NCBI RefSeq assembly: GCF_014930365.1
Contig: NZ_JABXWI010000001.1
Coordinates: forward strand, 1 to 64,000
Direction of reading: 5' to 3'
Length of the DNA: 64,000 bases
Source of the DNA: Streptomyces caniscabiei
Lineage (GTDB): Bacteria; Actinomycetota; Actinomycetes; Streptomycetales; Streptomycetaceae
The translations under genes were made by a program, and so were the position numbers. Positions within the stretch are counted from its first letter, which is position 1. Every line of letters starts with the position of its first letter. Of the stretch, positions 7,754-16,213 are shown piece by piece. The notes under the pieces are model-generated. The model saw only the letters and a list, made by a program, of their open reading frames with translations, was not told the DNA's origin and searched no databases.

Positions 7754-9063
7754 GCGGGCGCCGGAGCAACGGAGAGAGCAGCGTCTACTTCTCTGAGTCG
7801 GATGGGAAGTGGCACGGCTGGGTCACCGTCGGCACGAAACCGAACGGGGCCCCGGACCGCCGTCACCGCATGGGATCGGACGAGGACGTCGTACGGGCGA
7901 AGGTGCGCCAACTAGAGCGCGAGCGCGACGCGGGCAAGACGAAGAAGGCTGGCCGCCCGCCGACCGTCGAGCAGTGGCTCACGACGTGGATGGACACGGC
8001 CTGCGCCCGCAAGGTGGCCGACGGGACGATGAGCCCGCGGACCCTGGACGACTACCGGTCGAAGTGCCGCCTGTACCTGTTCCCCGGTATCGGCAAGCAC
8101 CGCGTCGACAAGCTGGAGGCGTCCCACCTCGACGCCCTGTACCTCGGCATGATCAAGCGGGAGTTGTCGTCCGGCACGGTGCTGAAGACGCACCGGATCA
8201 TCTCCCGCGCCCTGAAGGTGGCGTGGCAACGGGAGATCGTCTCCCGCAATGTCGCCCTGATGGTCGAGCCGCCGTCCGCCGCCGAGGGTGAGATCGAACC
8301 CTTCAGCCAGGCCGAGGCCCGCGCGCTGCTCGCCGAAGCCGCCGAGCGACGCAACGGCGCCCGCTGGTCCGTTGCCCTCGCGCTCGGCCTGCGCCAGGGC
8401 GAAGCGCTCGGTCTGCGCTGGAAGTACATCGACCTGGACAACGGGGTCGCCAAGGTGTGGTGGCAACTGCAGCGGCTCAACTGGCAGCACGGATGCGAGG
8501 ACGCGCACGCCTGCGGGGCGAAGCACCACCGGAAGGCATGCCGGAAGAACTGCACCGCCCACAAGAACTACAAGCGCGGGTGCCCGAAGCCGTGCCCGAA
8601 GGACTGCACGGACCACGCGAAGGCGTGCCCGGAGCGTAGGGGCGGCGGCCTGACGTTCAGGGAGCCGAAGGGCAAGAACAAGCGCCTGGCGCCGATCCCT
8701 CCCCCGCTGGTTCCCCTGCTGAAGGCGCATCGCAAGGAGCAGCTGCGCGAGCGCCTGGCGGCCGGGGAGCTGTGGGAGGAGAACGACCTCGTCTTCTGCC
8801 AGCCGAACGGGAAGCCGATCGATCCGCGCCAGGACTGGAGTGAGTTCAAGGACATCCTCGACGCAGCCAGCCTGCGGGACGCGCGGGTGCATGACAACCG
8901 GCATACGGCCGGCACTCTGCTGATCGAGGCGGGCGTCTCGCCCCGCGTCGTGATGGAGATCCTCGGGCACTCCTCGATGCGGATGCTCCAGCGGTACACG
9001 CACGTCGCGTCGGTCCTCGCGAACGATGCCGCGAAGCGGATGGGGGACGCGCTGTGGGGGTGA
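7750..9063 (+). CDS. int: Tyrosine integrase with cysteine-rich insert
   Basis: The product is 437 residues. It has an N-terminal arm-binding region, a SAM-like core-binding domain (about 70-165) and a catalytic domain with R215, H381, R384, H407 and nucleophile Y416. Between the first arginine and the HxxR box lies an insert of about 50 residues with many Cys and His (near 255-305), a likely zinc-binding element seen in a number of Streptomyces integrases. It catalyses recombination between element and chromosomal att sites, here the tRNA-Thr gene about 105 bp downstream. Confidence 0.93.
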   Translation: MSGRRSNGESSVYFSESDGKWHGWVTVGTKPNGAPDRRHRMGSDEDVVRAKVRQLERERDAGKTKKAGRPPTVEQWLTTWMDTACARKVADGTMSPRTLDDYRSKCRLYLFPGIGKHRVDKLEASHLDALYLGMIKRELSSGTVLKTHRIISRALKVAWQREIVSRNVALMVEPPSAAEGEIEPFSQAEARALLAEAAERRNGARWSVALALGLRQGEALGLRWKYIDLDNGVAKVWWQLQRLNWQHGCEDAHACGAKHHRKACRKNCTAHKNYKRGCPKPCPKDCTDHAKACPERRGGGLTFREPKGKNKRLAPIPPPLVPLLKAHRKEQLRERLAAGELWEENDLVFCQPNGKPIDPRQDWSEFKDILDAASLRDARVHDNRHTAGTLLIEAGVSPRVVMEILGHSSMRMLQRYTHVASVLANDAAKRMGDALWG

Positions 9064-9134
9064 CCGAGATTCGATCGCGCGTACGACACGGATTGGTAAC
9101 CGCAACTTGCGCTGCAACTAGGCCGAAACGACAA

Positions 9135-9160
9135 CAGCGGCTCCCCGAAGGAAACCGCTG
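9135..9160. terminator. Small hairpin between integrase and tRNA-Thr
   Basis: CAGCGG at 9135-9140 pairs with CCGCTG at 9155-9160 across 14 bases. It could end either the rightward integrase message or the leftward tRNA precursor. The stem is short, so the call is weak. Confidence 0.3.
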
Positions 9161-9168
9161 GTCAGAGG

Positions 9169-9205
9169 TGGAGCCGCCTTCGGGATTCGAACCCGAGACC
9201 TACGC
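9169..9205. other. Probable attachment site of element A in the tRNA 3' half
   Basis: The integrase gene ends about 105 bp from the 3' end of the tRNA-Thr gene. Integrases of this class recombine within the T-arm to 3' end and supply an identical copy, keeping the tRNA functional. The core length cannot be measured because the other att site lies outside the window. Confidence 0.5.
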
Positions 9206-9245
9206 ATTACGAGTGCGTTGCTCTGGCCATCTGAGCTAAGGCGGC
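9169..9245 (-). tRNA. tRNA-Thr(CGT)
   Basis: The complement folds as a complete cloverleaf. The acceptor GCCGCCT (5' end at 9245) pairs with AGGCGGC, the D-arm is GCTC/GAGC, the anticodon stem is ACGCA/TGCGT with loop CTCGTAA (anticodon CGT, threonine), and the T-arm is TCGGG-TTCGAAT-CCCGA. A discriminator T and an encoded CCA follow (9169-9171). It is host DNA and the target of element A. Confidence 0.95.
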
Positions 9246-9301
9246 GCGCTGTGCGCACTATGGTGCGATCAGCAACGTCGGTAAGTCTACACAGTTTCCG
9301 A

Positions 9302-9329
9302 GGTGCTCCGAACCACGGGCCGGAGCACC
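9302..9329 (-). terminator. Hairpin downstream of the secreted hydrolase gene
   Basis: GGTGCTCCG at 9302-9310 and CGGAGCACC at 9321-9329 form a perfect 9-bp stem, 40 bases past the stop of the leftward gene at 9369 and before the tRNA. Confidence 0.5.
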
Positions 9330-9368
9330 CGGCGGAGGGCCCGCCCCGGCCGTCGCGGCTGTCGACGA

Positions 9369-10955
9369 TCAGGACGCTGAGCAGCGCTTTCCGTCGGTCG
9401 GGGGTGTGCCGCGGAGCAGGTACGTGTTGATCGCGGAGTCGATGCAGGAACTGCCGCGCCCGTAGGCGGTGTGTCCGTCCCCGTCGTACGTGAGGAGGCG
9501 GGCCGAGGAGAGCTGGGAGGCGAGGGAGCAGGCCCAGCGGTACGGCGTGGCCGGGTCGCGCGTCGTGCCGACGACGACGATCGGGGCGGCTCCCTTCGCC
9601 TCGATGCGGTGCGGCCCGCCCGTCGGCCCCACCGGCCAGTACGCGCAGTTCAGGGAGGCCCACGCCAGGGCCCTGCCGAAGACGGGGGACGCCTTCTCGA
9701 ACTCGGGCAGCGCCCGTTCCACCGCCTCGGGGCTGTCGTAGGCGGCCGGGAGGTCGAGGCAGTTCACGGCGGCGTTGGCATACATCAGGTTGGAGTAGGT
9801 GCCGTCGGGCGCCCGTTCGAAGTAGCTGTCCGAGAGGGCGAGCAGACCCGCGCCGTCGTCCTTCTCGACCGCCTCGGTCAGCGCCTGCCGCAGCTGCGGC
9901 CAGGCCCCCTCGTCGTACATCGCGGCGATCACGCCCGTCGTCGCGAGGGACTCGCCGAGCCGCCGCCCGTCGGCGTCACCGGTCGCCAGCGGCCGTGCGT
10001 CCAGCCGTTCGAAGAGCCCGCTCAGGTTCTCGGCGACCTTCGTCGGCGTACGCCCCAGCACGCAGTCCTTCCGCCGCACGCAGTCCTTGGCGAACGCCTG
10101 GAACGCCGTCTCGAAGCCCGCCGTCTGCTCCTGGTTGAGCCGACGGGCCGGCAGCGACGGGTCCAGCGCGCCGTCCAGCACCAGCCGGCCTACCCGCTCC
10201 GGGAACAGCCCGGCGTACGTCGCCCCGAGGAACGTCCCGTACGACGCACCGACGTACGTCAGCTTCTCGTCGCCCAGCAGGGCTCGCAGGATGTCCATGT
10301 CCCGGGCCGCCTCGACCGTGGAGACGTGCCGCAGCAGCTTCGGCGCCCGCTCCCCGCACCCCTCCGCGAACCGCTTGTACGCGGCGACCAGCCGGCCCGT
10401 CTCCGCCGTGTCGTCCGGGGTGAGATCCGTCTGCGTGTACGTGTCCATCTGGCGCCCGGTCAGACATTCGACCGGCTCACTGCCCGCCACGCCCCTCGGG
10501 TCGACGGCCACCATGTCGTACCGCGCCCGGACCTTGGCCGGGTAGCCGATGCCCGCGTACCGCTGCACATAGCCGACCGCCGAGCCGCCGGGCCCGCCCG
10601 GATTGACCAGCAGCGAACCGAGCCGCTCTCCCGGTCCTGTCGCCTTCCGCCGCGAGACGGCCAGCTCGATGTCGCCCTCGCCCGGCTTCGCGTAGTCGAG
10701 CGGCGCCCTCATCGTGGCGCACTGGAAACCGGGGGTCTCGCAGGTGCGCCAGCTCAGCTTCTGCCCGTAGTACGGGGCCAGCGCCGACGGAGTCGCACGG
10801 GGCAGCGGGCCGAGAGCGGGGCCCCCGTCGACCGTCGTGGCCGCCGCACTGGAGTGACCGGAGGAGCAGCCCGCGACGAGCAGCGCGGCGGCCGCGAGCA
10901 ACGCGCCGCCGGCCCGCAGGGACCGGTTCGGCCGGGAAGTACGCCTGGTGTGCAT
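9369..10955 (-). CDS. Secreted alpha/beta hydrolase, tripeptidyl aminopeptidase-like lipoprotein
   Basis: The product is 528 residues. A signal peptide ends in the lipobox LVAGC (C30), so it is probably anchored outside the membrane. The mature part is an alpha/beta hydrolase of the TAP/Slp peptidase group: oxyanion region NPGGPGGS, nucleophile in GASYGT near 242, acid in TRDPATP and histidine in GDGHTAY near 496, plus the C-terminal TAP domain with paired cysteines. Streptomyces members remove tripeptides or short peptides from protein N termini. The gene precedes holB in the conserved Streptomyces order. Confidence 0.88.
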   Translation of the reverse strand: MHTRRTSRPNRSLRAGGALLAAAALLVAGCSSGHSSAAATTVDGGPALGPLPRATPSALAPYYGQKLSWRTCETPGFQCATMRAPLDYAKPGEGDIELAVSRRKATGPGERLGSLLVNPGGPGGSAVGYVQRYAGIGYPAKVRARYDMVAVDPRGVAGSEPVECLTGRQMDTYTQTDLTPDDTAETGRLVAAYKRFAEGCGERAPKLLRHVSTVEAARDMDILRALLGDEKLTYVGASYGTFLGATYAGLFPERVGRLVLDGALDPSLPARRLNQEQTAGFETAFQAFAKDCVRRKDCVLGRTPTKVAENLSGLFERLDARPLATGDADGRRLGESLATTGVIAAMYDEGAWPQLRQALTEAVEKDDGAGLLALSDSYFERAPDGTYSNLMYANAAVNCLDLPAAYDSPEAVERALPEFEKASPVFGRALAWASLNCAYWPVGPTGGPHRIEAKGAAPIVVVGTTRDPATPYRWACSLASQLSSARLLTYDGDGHTAYGRGSSCIDSAINTYLLRGTPPTDGKRCSAS

Positions 10956-11068
10956 CTCGCGAGCCTAACCAGAACCACTCAATTCATCACGAACAGCGAT
11001 GAACGCTCCTCGTACGAGTGACCCGGTCAACCGAAGGCGCCCCGGCACCCGCGGTCGTGCCCCCCGCC

Positions 11069-12274
11069 TCACCCGGCGCGCAGGGACATCGTCATCGCCT
11101 CCACGGCCAGCAGAGGCGCCACATTCCGGTCCAAGGCCTCTCTGCACGCCGCGATCGCGTCGATGCGCCGCAGCGTCGCCTCGGGCGGGCCGCTCCGCGC
11201 GAGCCGCTCCAGACTGTCCCGCACCTCTACATTGGCGAGCGCCACCCGGGAGCCGAGCTGCAGAGCCAGCACATCGCGGTAGAACCCGGTGAGCTCGGTC
11301 AGCGCCAGGTCCAGACTGTCCCGCTGCGCCCGCGTACGCCGCCGCTTCTGCTTGTCCTCCAGATCCTTCATCACCCCCGCCGTGCCGCGCGGCATTCGCC
11401 CGCCCTGCACCGCGCCCAGCGCCGCCTTCAGCTCCTCGGTCTCCTTGGTGTCGACCTCTTCGGCCAACTGCTTCGACTCCTCCGAAGCCGCGTCCACCAA
11501 CTCCTGCGCCGCCTTCAGGCACCCACCGATGTCCTCGACCCGCAACGGCAGCTTCAGCACGGCCGCCCGCCGCTCCCGGGCCCGCGGATCGGTGGCCAGC
11601 CGCCGGGCCCGCTCGATGTGCCCCTGGGTCGCCCGCGCGGCCGTCGCGGCGGCCTCCGGCTCGATGCCCTCGCGCCGTACGAGCATGTCCGCCACCGCGT
11701 CCACCGACGGGGTGAGCAGCGCGACGTGCCGGCACCGCGACCGGATCGTCGGCAGCACGTCCTCCAGGGACGGCGCGCACAGCATCCACACCGTCCGCGG
11801 GGCGGGCTCCTCCACGGCCTTCAGCACGGCGTTCGCCGACTTCTCGTTGAGCCGCTCGGCGTCCTCGACCAGGATCACCTGCCAGCGTCCGTTCGCCGGC
11901 GACGTGTACGACTTGCGCACCGTGTCCCGCATGTCGTCGGCCAGGATCTGCGTGCCCACCGCCGCCACGGTGCTCACATCCGCGTGCGTCCCCACCAGCG
12001 CCGTATGGCACCCGTCGCAGAACCCGCAGCCCGGGCTCCCGCCGAGCGCCCGGTCCGGACTCACACACTGCAACGCCGCGGCGAACGCCCGCGCCGCCGT
12101 CACCCGCCCCGACCCCGGCGGCCCCGTGAACAGCCACGCGTGCGTCATTTTCGACGCCTCCGGAGGCGCGACCCGCTGCTCCGCCGCCGTGACGATCCTG
12201 TCCGCGTCCCGGGCGGCCGCGTCCAGCTGCGCACTCAGCCGCTCCTGCCCCACCAGGTCGTCCCACACAGCCAT
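11069..12274 (-). CDS. holB: DNA polymerase III delta' subunit (clamp loader)
   Basis: The product is 401 residues. The P-loop region GPPGSGRV at about 50-57 lacks the catalytic Lys, as expected because delta' does not hydrolyse ATP. A zinc group (C...CGFCDGC) and the VILVEDAERLNEKSANAVLK box with SRC sensor follow. Delta' works with tau/gamma and delta to load the beta sliding clamp. The C-terminal part (250-401) is a helical collar. It is the last gene downstream of tmk and topA in the conserved cluster. Confidence 0.92.
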   Translation of the reverse strand: MAVWDDLVGQERLSAQLDAAARDADRIVTAAEQRVAPPEASKMTHAWLFTGPPGSGRVTAARAFAAALQCVSPDRALGGSPGCGFCDGCHTALVGTHADVSTVAAVGTQILADDMRDTVRKSYTSPANGRWQVILVEDAERLNEKSANAVLKAVEEPAPRTVWMLCAPSLEDVLPTIRSRCRHVALLTPSVDAVADMLVRREGIEPEAAATAARATQGHIERARRLATDPRARERRAAVLKLPLRVEDIGGCLKAAQELVDAASEESKQLAEEVDTKETEELKAALGAVQGGRMPRGTAGVMKDLEDKQKRRRTRAQRDSLDLALTELTGFYRDVLALQLGSRVALANVEVRDSLERLARSGPPEATLRRIDAIAACREALDRNVAPLLAVEAMTMSLRAG

Positions 12275-12393
12275 GCCCCACCGCCTCCGTCACACAAAAC
12301 CCTCACCGCGCCCCATTGTGCGCGACCCCACTGACATCACACCGCACACACCCCTGACCGCGGCACCGGGCCGTCGTCCACGGAGACGACCAC

Positions 12394-12447
12394 GACGCAC
12401 AGTCGGCCGCCGACGCACGGTCGGCCGTAGACGCACGGTCGGCCGCC
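12394..12447. repeat. Three 18-bp tandem repeats between tmk and holB
   Basis: Units GACGCACAGTCGGCCGCC, GACGCACGGTCGGCCGTA and GACGCACGGTCGGCCGCC lie head to tail at 12394-12411, 12412-12429 and 12430-12447, with a degenerate fourth start. They fall in the 363-base non-coding interval 12275-12637. Confidence 0.8.
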
Positions 12448-12458
12448 CACGCACGGAA

Positions 12459-12569
12459 GGGGCCGTGCCGGTGCGTCGAGCCCGTCGCATACAGCGGCCC
12501 AGGGAAGTCCCACCGATGCACCCGGGCAGTAGGGCACCCAGCGACGGGCTGACGCACCGGCACGGCCCC
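12459..12569. repeat. Long inverted repeat downstream of tmk
   Basis: GGGGCCGTGCCGGTGCGTC at 12459-12477 has a perfect 19-base inverse copy at 12551-12569. One base further in, AGCCCGTCGC (12479-12488) pairs with GCGACGGGCT (12541-12550). The whole forms a stem of about 29 bp with a single bulge and a loop near 52 bases, some 70 bp past the tmk stop. It is the main content of the gene-free interval 12275-12637 besides the tandem repeats. It is probably a terminator or RNA-stabilising structure. Confidence 0.75.
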
Positions 12570-12637
12570 GACCCACCCACCGGCGGCACGCGGACCGGCA
12601 CCGACAACCAGCCCGGCCCGCCCCGTTCCGGCCCGGC

Positions 12638-15600
12638 TCAGCGGCGACGCCGCCCCCAGCCCCGCTTCCCATCGCCGTCGTCCTCGCCGTGCGGCCCCAA
12701 CAACTCGTCCGCCAGCGTGGGCAGATCGTCCAGCGGCGTCTCCTCGGCCCAGTCCGACCGAGGCCGCCGCCGCGGCACCCCCTGCTCGTCGACCTGCGGA
12801 AGCTCCCGCGTCCGATCGGTCCCGTCCGCCCTGTGCGCACCATCGGCGCCGCCGGCCGCGGGCCGCTCGTCCCGGAAGTATCCGGGCGGCGCCAGATCGT
12901 CGCGCACCGGCGGCAGCACAGCCGTCTCGTCGGCGGCCTCCGACGGCACCTGCGGCAACACCGCGGTCTCATCCTCGGCAGCAGCGGCCGCGGACGCAGC
13001 CCCGGAACCGGAACCGGAACCGGAATTGGAAGCCGACACCGACGGCTTCGGCAGCTTCGCCGTCGTCTCGGAGTCACCCCCCGGCCCATCCGCCCGCACC
13101 GGCGGCAACACAGCCGTCTCGTCCACCGGCCCACCCGACGCATTGGTCGGCGTCACAAACGGCGTAGCCACGGTCACCGCGTCATCGCCCCGACCACCGG
13201 CACCCTCACCGGCACCCTCACCGGCACCCGCCTCGGGCTCCGCACCGGCACCCGCAGCGCCGGCCTCAGCCCCAGCCGAAGCCCCGGCCCCGGCCCCGGC
13301 CCCACGCTCAGCCGCGACCCGCGCAGCCTCCGCCGCAGCCGCGACCCGCTCCGCCTCGGCCTTCCGGTCGGCCTCGGCCCGCTCCGCCGCGGCGCGCTCC
13401 GCCTCGGCCGCGACCGCCGCGGCCCGGTCGGCCTCCGCGGCGGCGGCGACCCGCCGAGCCTCCTCGGCCCGCAGCAACGCCTCCTCGGCCTTCCGCTGCT
13501 TCTCCAGGCGCCGCGCCTCCGCCTCGGCCCGCAGCCGCTGCTCCTCCGCGGCCTGCTGACGACGCCGTTCCTCCTCGACCCGACGCCGTTCCTCGGCCTC
13601 GGCGCGCGCCTTCTCCTCCGCGAGGAGCCGCGCCTGCTCCTCCTCGGCGCGGCGGCGCGCTTCCTCGGCCCGCTGCCGGGCCTCCTCCGCCTGCCGCTCC
13701 GCCTCGCGCCGCTGAGCCTCCTCCAGCTCGCGCCGCTTGCGCTCCTCCTCCTCGGCCCGCAGCCGCGCCAGCTCCTCCTGCCGCTCCCGCTCCAGCCGCT
13801 CCTCCTCGGCCTTGCGCGCGGCCTCTTCCTCGGCCTTGCGGCGGGCCTCCTCCTCGGCCTTGCGGCGGGCCTCCTCCTGCGCCTTCACCTCGGCCTCGGA
13901 CAGCGGCAGCATCACGTCGAGGCGGGCCCGGACCACGGTCGTCACGGCCTCCGGGTCCTGTGCGGCGTCCACGACCAGGTAGCGCCCGGCGTCCGCGGCG
14001 GCCAGCGTCAGGAATCCCGCGCGCACCCGCTCGTGGAACTCGGCCGGCTCCGACTCCAACCGGTCCGGCGCCTCGGTGAACCGCTCGCGCGCGGCCTCCG
14101 GCGACACGTCCAGCAGCACCGTCAGATGCGGCACGAGACCGTCGGTCGCCCAGCGCGAGATGCGGGCGATCTCCGTGGGCGAGAGGTCCCGCCCGGCGCC
14201 CTGGTAGGCCACGGACGAGTCGATGTAGCGGTCCGAGATGACGACCGCGCCGCGCTCCAGCGCGGGCCGCACCACGGTGTCCACGTGCTCGGCCCGATCA
14301 GCCGCGTACAGCAGGGCCTCGGCCCGGTGCGACAGTCCTGTGCTCGACACGTCCAGCAGGATCGACCGGAGCCGCTTGCCCACCGGGGTCGCCCCCGGCT
14401 CGCGCGTCACCACGACCTCGTGCCCCTTGGCCCGGATCCACTCGGCGAGCGCCTCGACCTGAGTGGACTTCCCGGCGCCGTCACCGCCCTCAAGGGCGAT
14501 GAAGAACCCCGAGGCCGCGGGCGCCTGATCGGGGTCGTCGCCCTTCAGCATCGCGTCCCGCAGGTCCTGCCGCAGCGGCACCCCGGACCGGTCGTCGACC
14601 TTGGCCAGCACCCACGCGGCGACCGGCAGCAGCAACGCCCCCACCAGCATCAACGTGAACGCCGCACCGCCGTGCGCGAAGACGAACTTGCCGCTCTCCA
14701 GCCGGTGCGGCCCGATGACGGCGGCGACCAGCGGAGCGACGAGCACCGCCAGCGCCACGAACACCCGTACGACGGCGTGCAGATGCTCGGTGGTGCGGGC
14801 CCGCCGGAAGTCCTCGGCCTCCTGGTCGAGCAGCGTGTGCCCGGTGTTGGCGGCGATGCCCGCCCCGGCACCGGCGAGGCCCAGGATGAGCATGACGCTC
14901 GTGACGTCCGGCGTCAGGCCGGCGGCGAGCAGCGCGATCCCGGTGAAGGCGATCGCGAGAGCGAGCAGCCGGCGCCGGGACAGCGAGGGCAGTACGGACG
15001 GCGCCCGGCGGATCCCGAGGACCACGCCACCGGTCAGCGCGGTGACGAACAGCCCGTACATCACCGGCCCGCCGCCCAGGTCCTTGGCGTGCAGCACGGC
15101 GACGGCGACCGCGGCGGCGACCGCGGCGGCGACGGCCCCGCAGGCCGGCACCAGCAGCGGGATCGCGCCCGTGCGGCCCTTGTCCACACCGGTGCCGGTC
15201 TTGGGCCGGCGCAGCCCCTCCAGCGGCGACCGCGCGCGGGGGGTGCGCGTCTTGGGCAGGTCGAGGAAGGTCACGACCGACAGCGAGGCGGCGAAGAGCC
15301 CGGCGGCGACGTACGAGGCGAGCGCGGCCTGGTGCTGCGCGAACCAGTCGAGGCCCGCGCCCAGCAGGTTGTTGAGCAGCGAGGCGACGACGAGCACGGC
15401 GGCCGCGAGGGGCACCGCCACGAATCCGGTCCGCAGGGCCAAACGCCGCAGCGCGTCCATGTGGTCCGGCAGTGGCCGTACGGTCGCGCCCTCCAGCGGC
15501 GGCGCGGGCAGCAGCGCGGGTGCCGCGCTCTCGCGGCAGACCGTCCAGAACCGCTCGGCGACACCGGCGACGAACGCGGTGACCAGCAGCACCGCGAGCG

Positions 15601-16033
15601 CGTTGTCCGGCGTCCAGTCGATCCACAGGGGAGCGACGATCAGCAGCAGCACCCGCAGCCCGTCCGCGCCGACCATGGTCCAGCGGCGGTCCAGCGGGCC
15701 GTCCTGCGAGGTCAGGGAGGTGAGCGGGCCGAGGAGGACGGCGCCGAAGAGCAGGGTAGCGAGGGCGCGCGTCCCGAAGACGGTCGCGACCGTCAGGGCG
15801 ACGCCCCGGTATCCGCCGCCGAAGGCGCCCTCGGCGATCGCCGCCTGGAAGGCGAGGAGCACCAGCACGAACAGCGCGAGCACATCGCCCACGCCGCCCA
15901 CGAGCTGGGCGCTCCACAACCGTTTCAGCTGCGGTCGGCGCAGCAGCGCCCGGACGGCGCGCTCCCTGGAATCGGCTGCCAGGGCGTCATCGGGGGCCGG
16001 GTTGTGGGCCGTCGGCTGCTCGGCTCGCATCAT
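12638..16033 (-). CDS. tmk: Membrane-anchored thymidylate kinase fusion protein
   Basis: The product is 1131 residues in three parts. Residues 30-480 are an MFS-like region of about 12 membrane segments. Residues 505-710 are a thymidylate kinase: P-loop GGDGAGKST near 517, TREPGATPVG, and DRYIDSSVAYQGAGR. Residues 712-920 are an uninterrupted Glu/Arg/Ala-rich coiled coil, followed by an Ala/Gly/Pro-rich disordered tail with repeated ETAVLPxV segments. TMK makes dTDP from dTMP. Bacterial TMK is normally about 210 residues. The fusion matches the long TMK annotated at this locus in other Streptomyces. Confidence 0.88.
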   Translation of the reverse strand: MMRAEQPTAHNPAPDDALAADSRERAVRALLRRPQLKRLWSAQLVGGVGDVLALFVLVLLAFQAAIAEGAFGGGYRGVALTVATVFGTRALATLLFGAVLLGPLTSLTSQDGPLDRRWTMVGADGLRVLLLIVAPLWIDWTPDNALAVLLVTAFVAGVAERFWTVCRESAAPALLPAPPLEGATVRPLPDHMDALRRLALRTGFVAVPLAAAVLVVASLLNNLLGAGLDWFAQHQAALASYVAAGLFAASLSVVTFLDLPKTRTPRARSPLEGLRRPKTGTGVDKGRTGAIPLLVPACGAVAAAVAAAVAVAVLHAKDLGGGPVMYGLFVTALTGGVVLGIRRAPSVLPSLSRRRLLALAIAFTGIALLAAGLTPDVTSVMLILGLAGAGAGIAANTGHTLLDQEAEDFRRARTTEHLHAVVRVFVALAVLVAPLVAAVIGPHRLESGKFVFAHGGAAFTLMLVGALLLPVAAWVLAKVDDRSGVPLRQDLRDAMLKGDDPDQAPAASGFFIALEGGDGAGKSTQVEALAEWIRAKGHEVVVTREPGATPVGKRLRSILLDVSSTGLSHRAEALLYAADRAEHVDTVVRPALERGAVVISDRYIDSSVAYQGAGRDLSPTEIARISRWATDGLVPHLTVLLDVSPEAARERFTEAPDRLESEPAEFHERVRAGFLTLAAADAGRYLVVDAAQDPEAVTTVVRARLDVMLPLSEAEVKAQEEARRKAEEEARRKAEEEAARKAEEERLERERQEELARLRAEEEERKRRELEEAQRREAERQAEEARQRAEEARRRAEEEQARLLAEEKARAEAEERRRVEEERRRQQAAEEQRLRAEAEARRLEKQRKAEEALLRAEEARRVAAAAEADRAAAVAAEAERAAAERAEADRKAEAERVAAAAEAARVAAERGAGAGAGASAGAEAGAAGAGAEPEAGAGEGAGEGAGGRGDDAVTVATPFVTPTNASGGPVDETAVLPPVRADGPGGDSETTAKLPKPSVSASNSGSGSGSGAASAAAAAEDETAVLPQVPSEAADETAVLPPVRDDLAPPGYFRDERPAAGGADGAHRADGTDRTRELPQVDEQGVPRRRPRSDWAEETPLDDLPTLADELLGPHGEDDGDGKRGWGRRRR

Positions 16034-16135
16034 GCTTTCAGCCTATCGGCACGCACCGACACCCAGAAGCAGCGCCCGAACGCACGCACGGCGCACGACC
16101 AAGTCACACAGAACGCACACATTCATCGGAGCGAA

Positions 16136-16177
16136 GCGCCCCGTCAGGGGCGCGGGGAACCGCGCGATCGACCACAC
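16136..16177. repeat. Dispersed Streptomyces intergenic repeat, copy 1
   Basis: A hairpin GCGCCCC-GTCA-GGGGCGC is followed by GGGGAACCGCGCGATCGACC. The same sequence in inverse orientation, with few changes, is at 31267-31308. Repeats with a GCGCAGTTCCCCGCGCCCC core are very common between Streptomyces genes. Here it lies between topA and tmk and probably ends the topA transcript. Confidence 0.7.
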
Positions 16178-16213
16178 CGAACCCGCGGTCGCCGAACAAC
16201 CCGCACCCCCGAG

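Larger units (their letters stand above)
1..9190. mobile_element. Element A: integrated phage or phage-like element at tRNA-Thr (partial)
   Basis: The stretch left of the tRNA-Thr gene has the content of a site-specific integrated element: tyrosine integrase next to the tRNA 3' end, divergent excisionase-like gene, HNH nuclease, initiator, helicase loader, DnaB helicase, and small genes with ATGA or GTGA overlaps. The integrase reads toward the 3' end of the tRNA gene, the usual layout for tRNA-targeting integrases. The far end lies beyond the left edge, so the second attachment site and any structural genes are not seen. Prophage and phage-satellite identities both fit. The right boundary is approximate. 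Confidence 0.8.

Noticed and set aside
12394..12569. Possible CRISPR array between tmk and holB
   Set aside because: Units are contiguous 18-mers without spacers and the larger repeat is a single inverted pair. No cas genes are present. No CRISPR array was seen elsewhere in the window.
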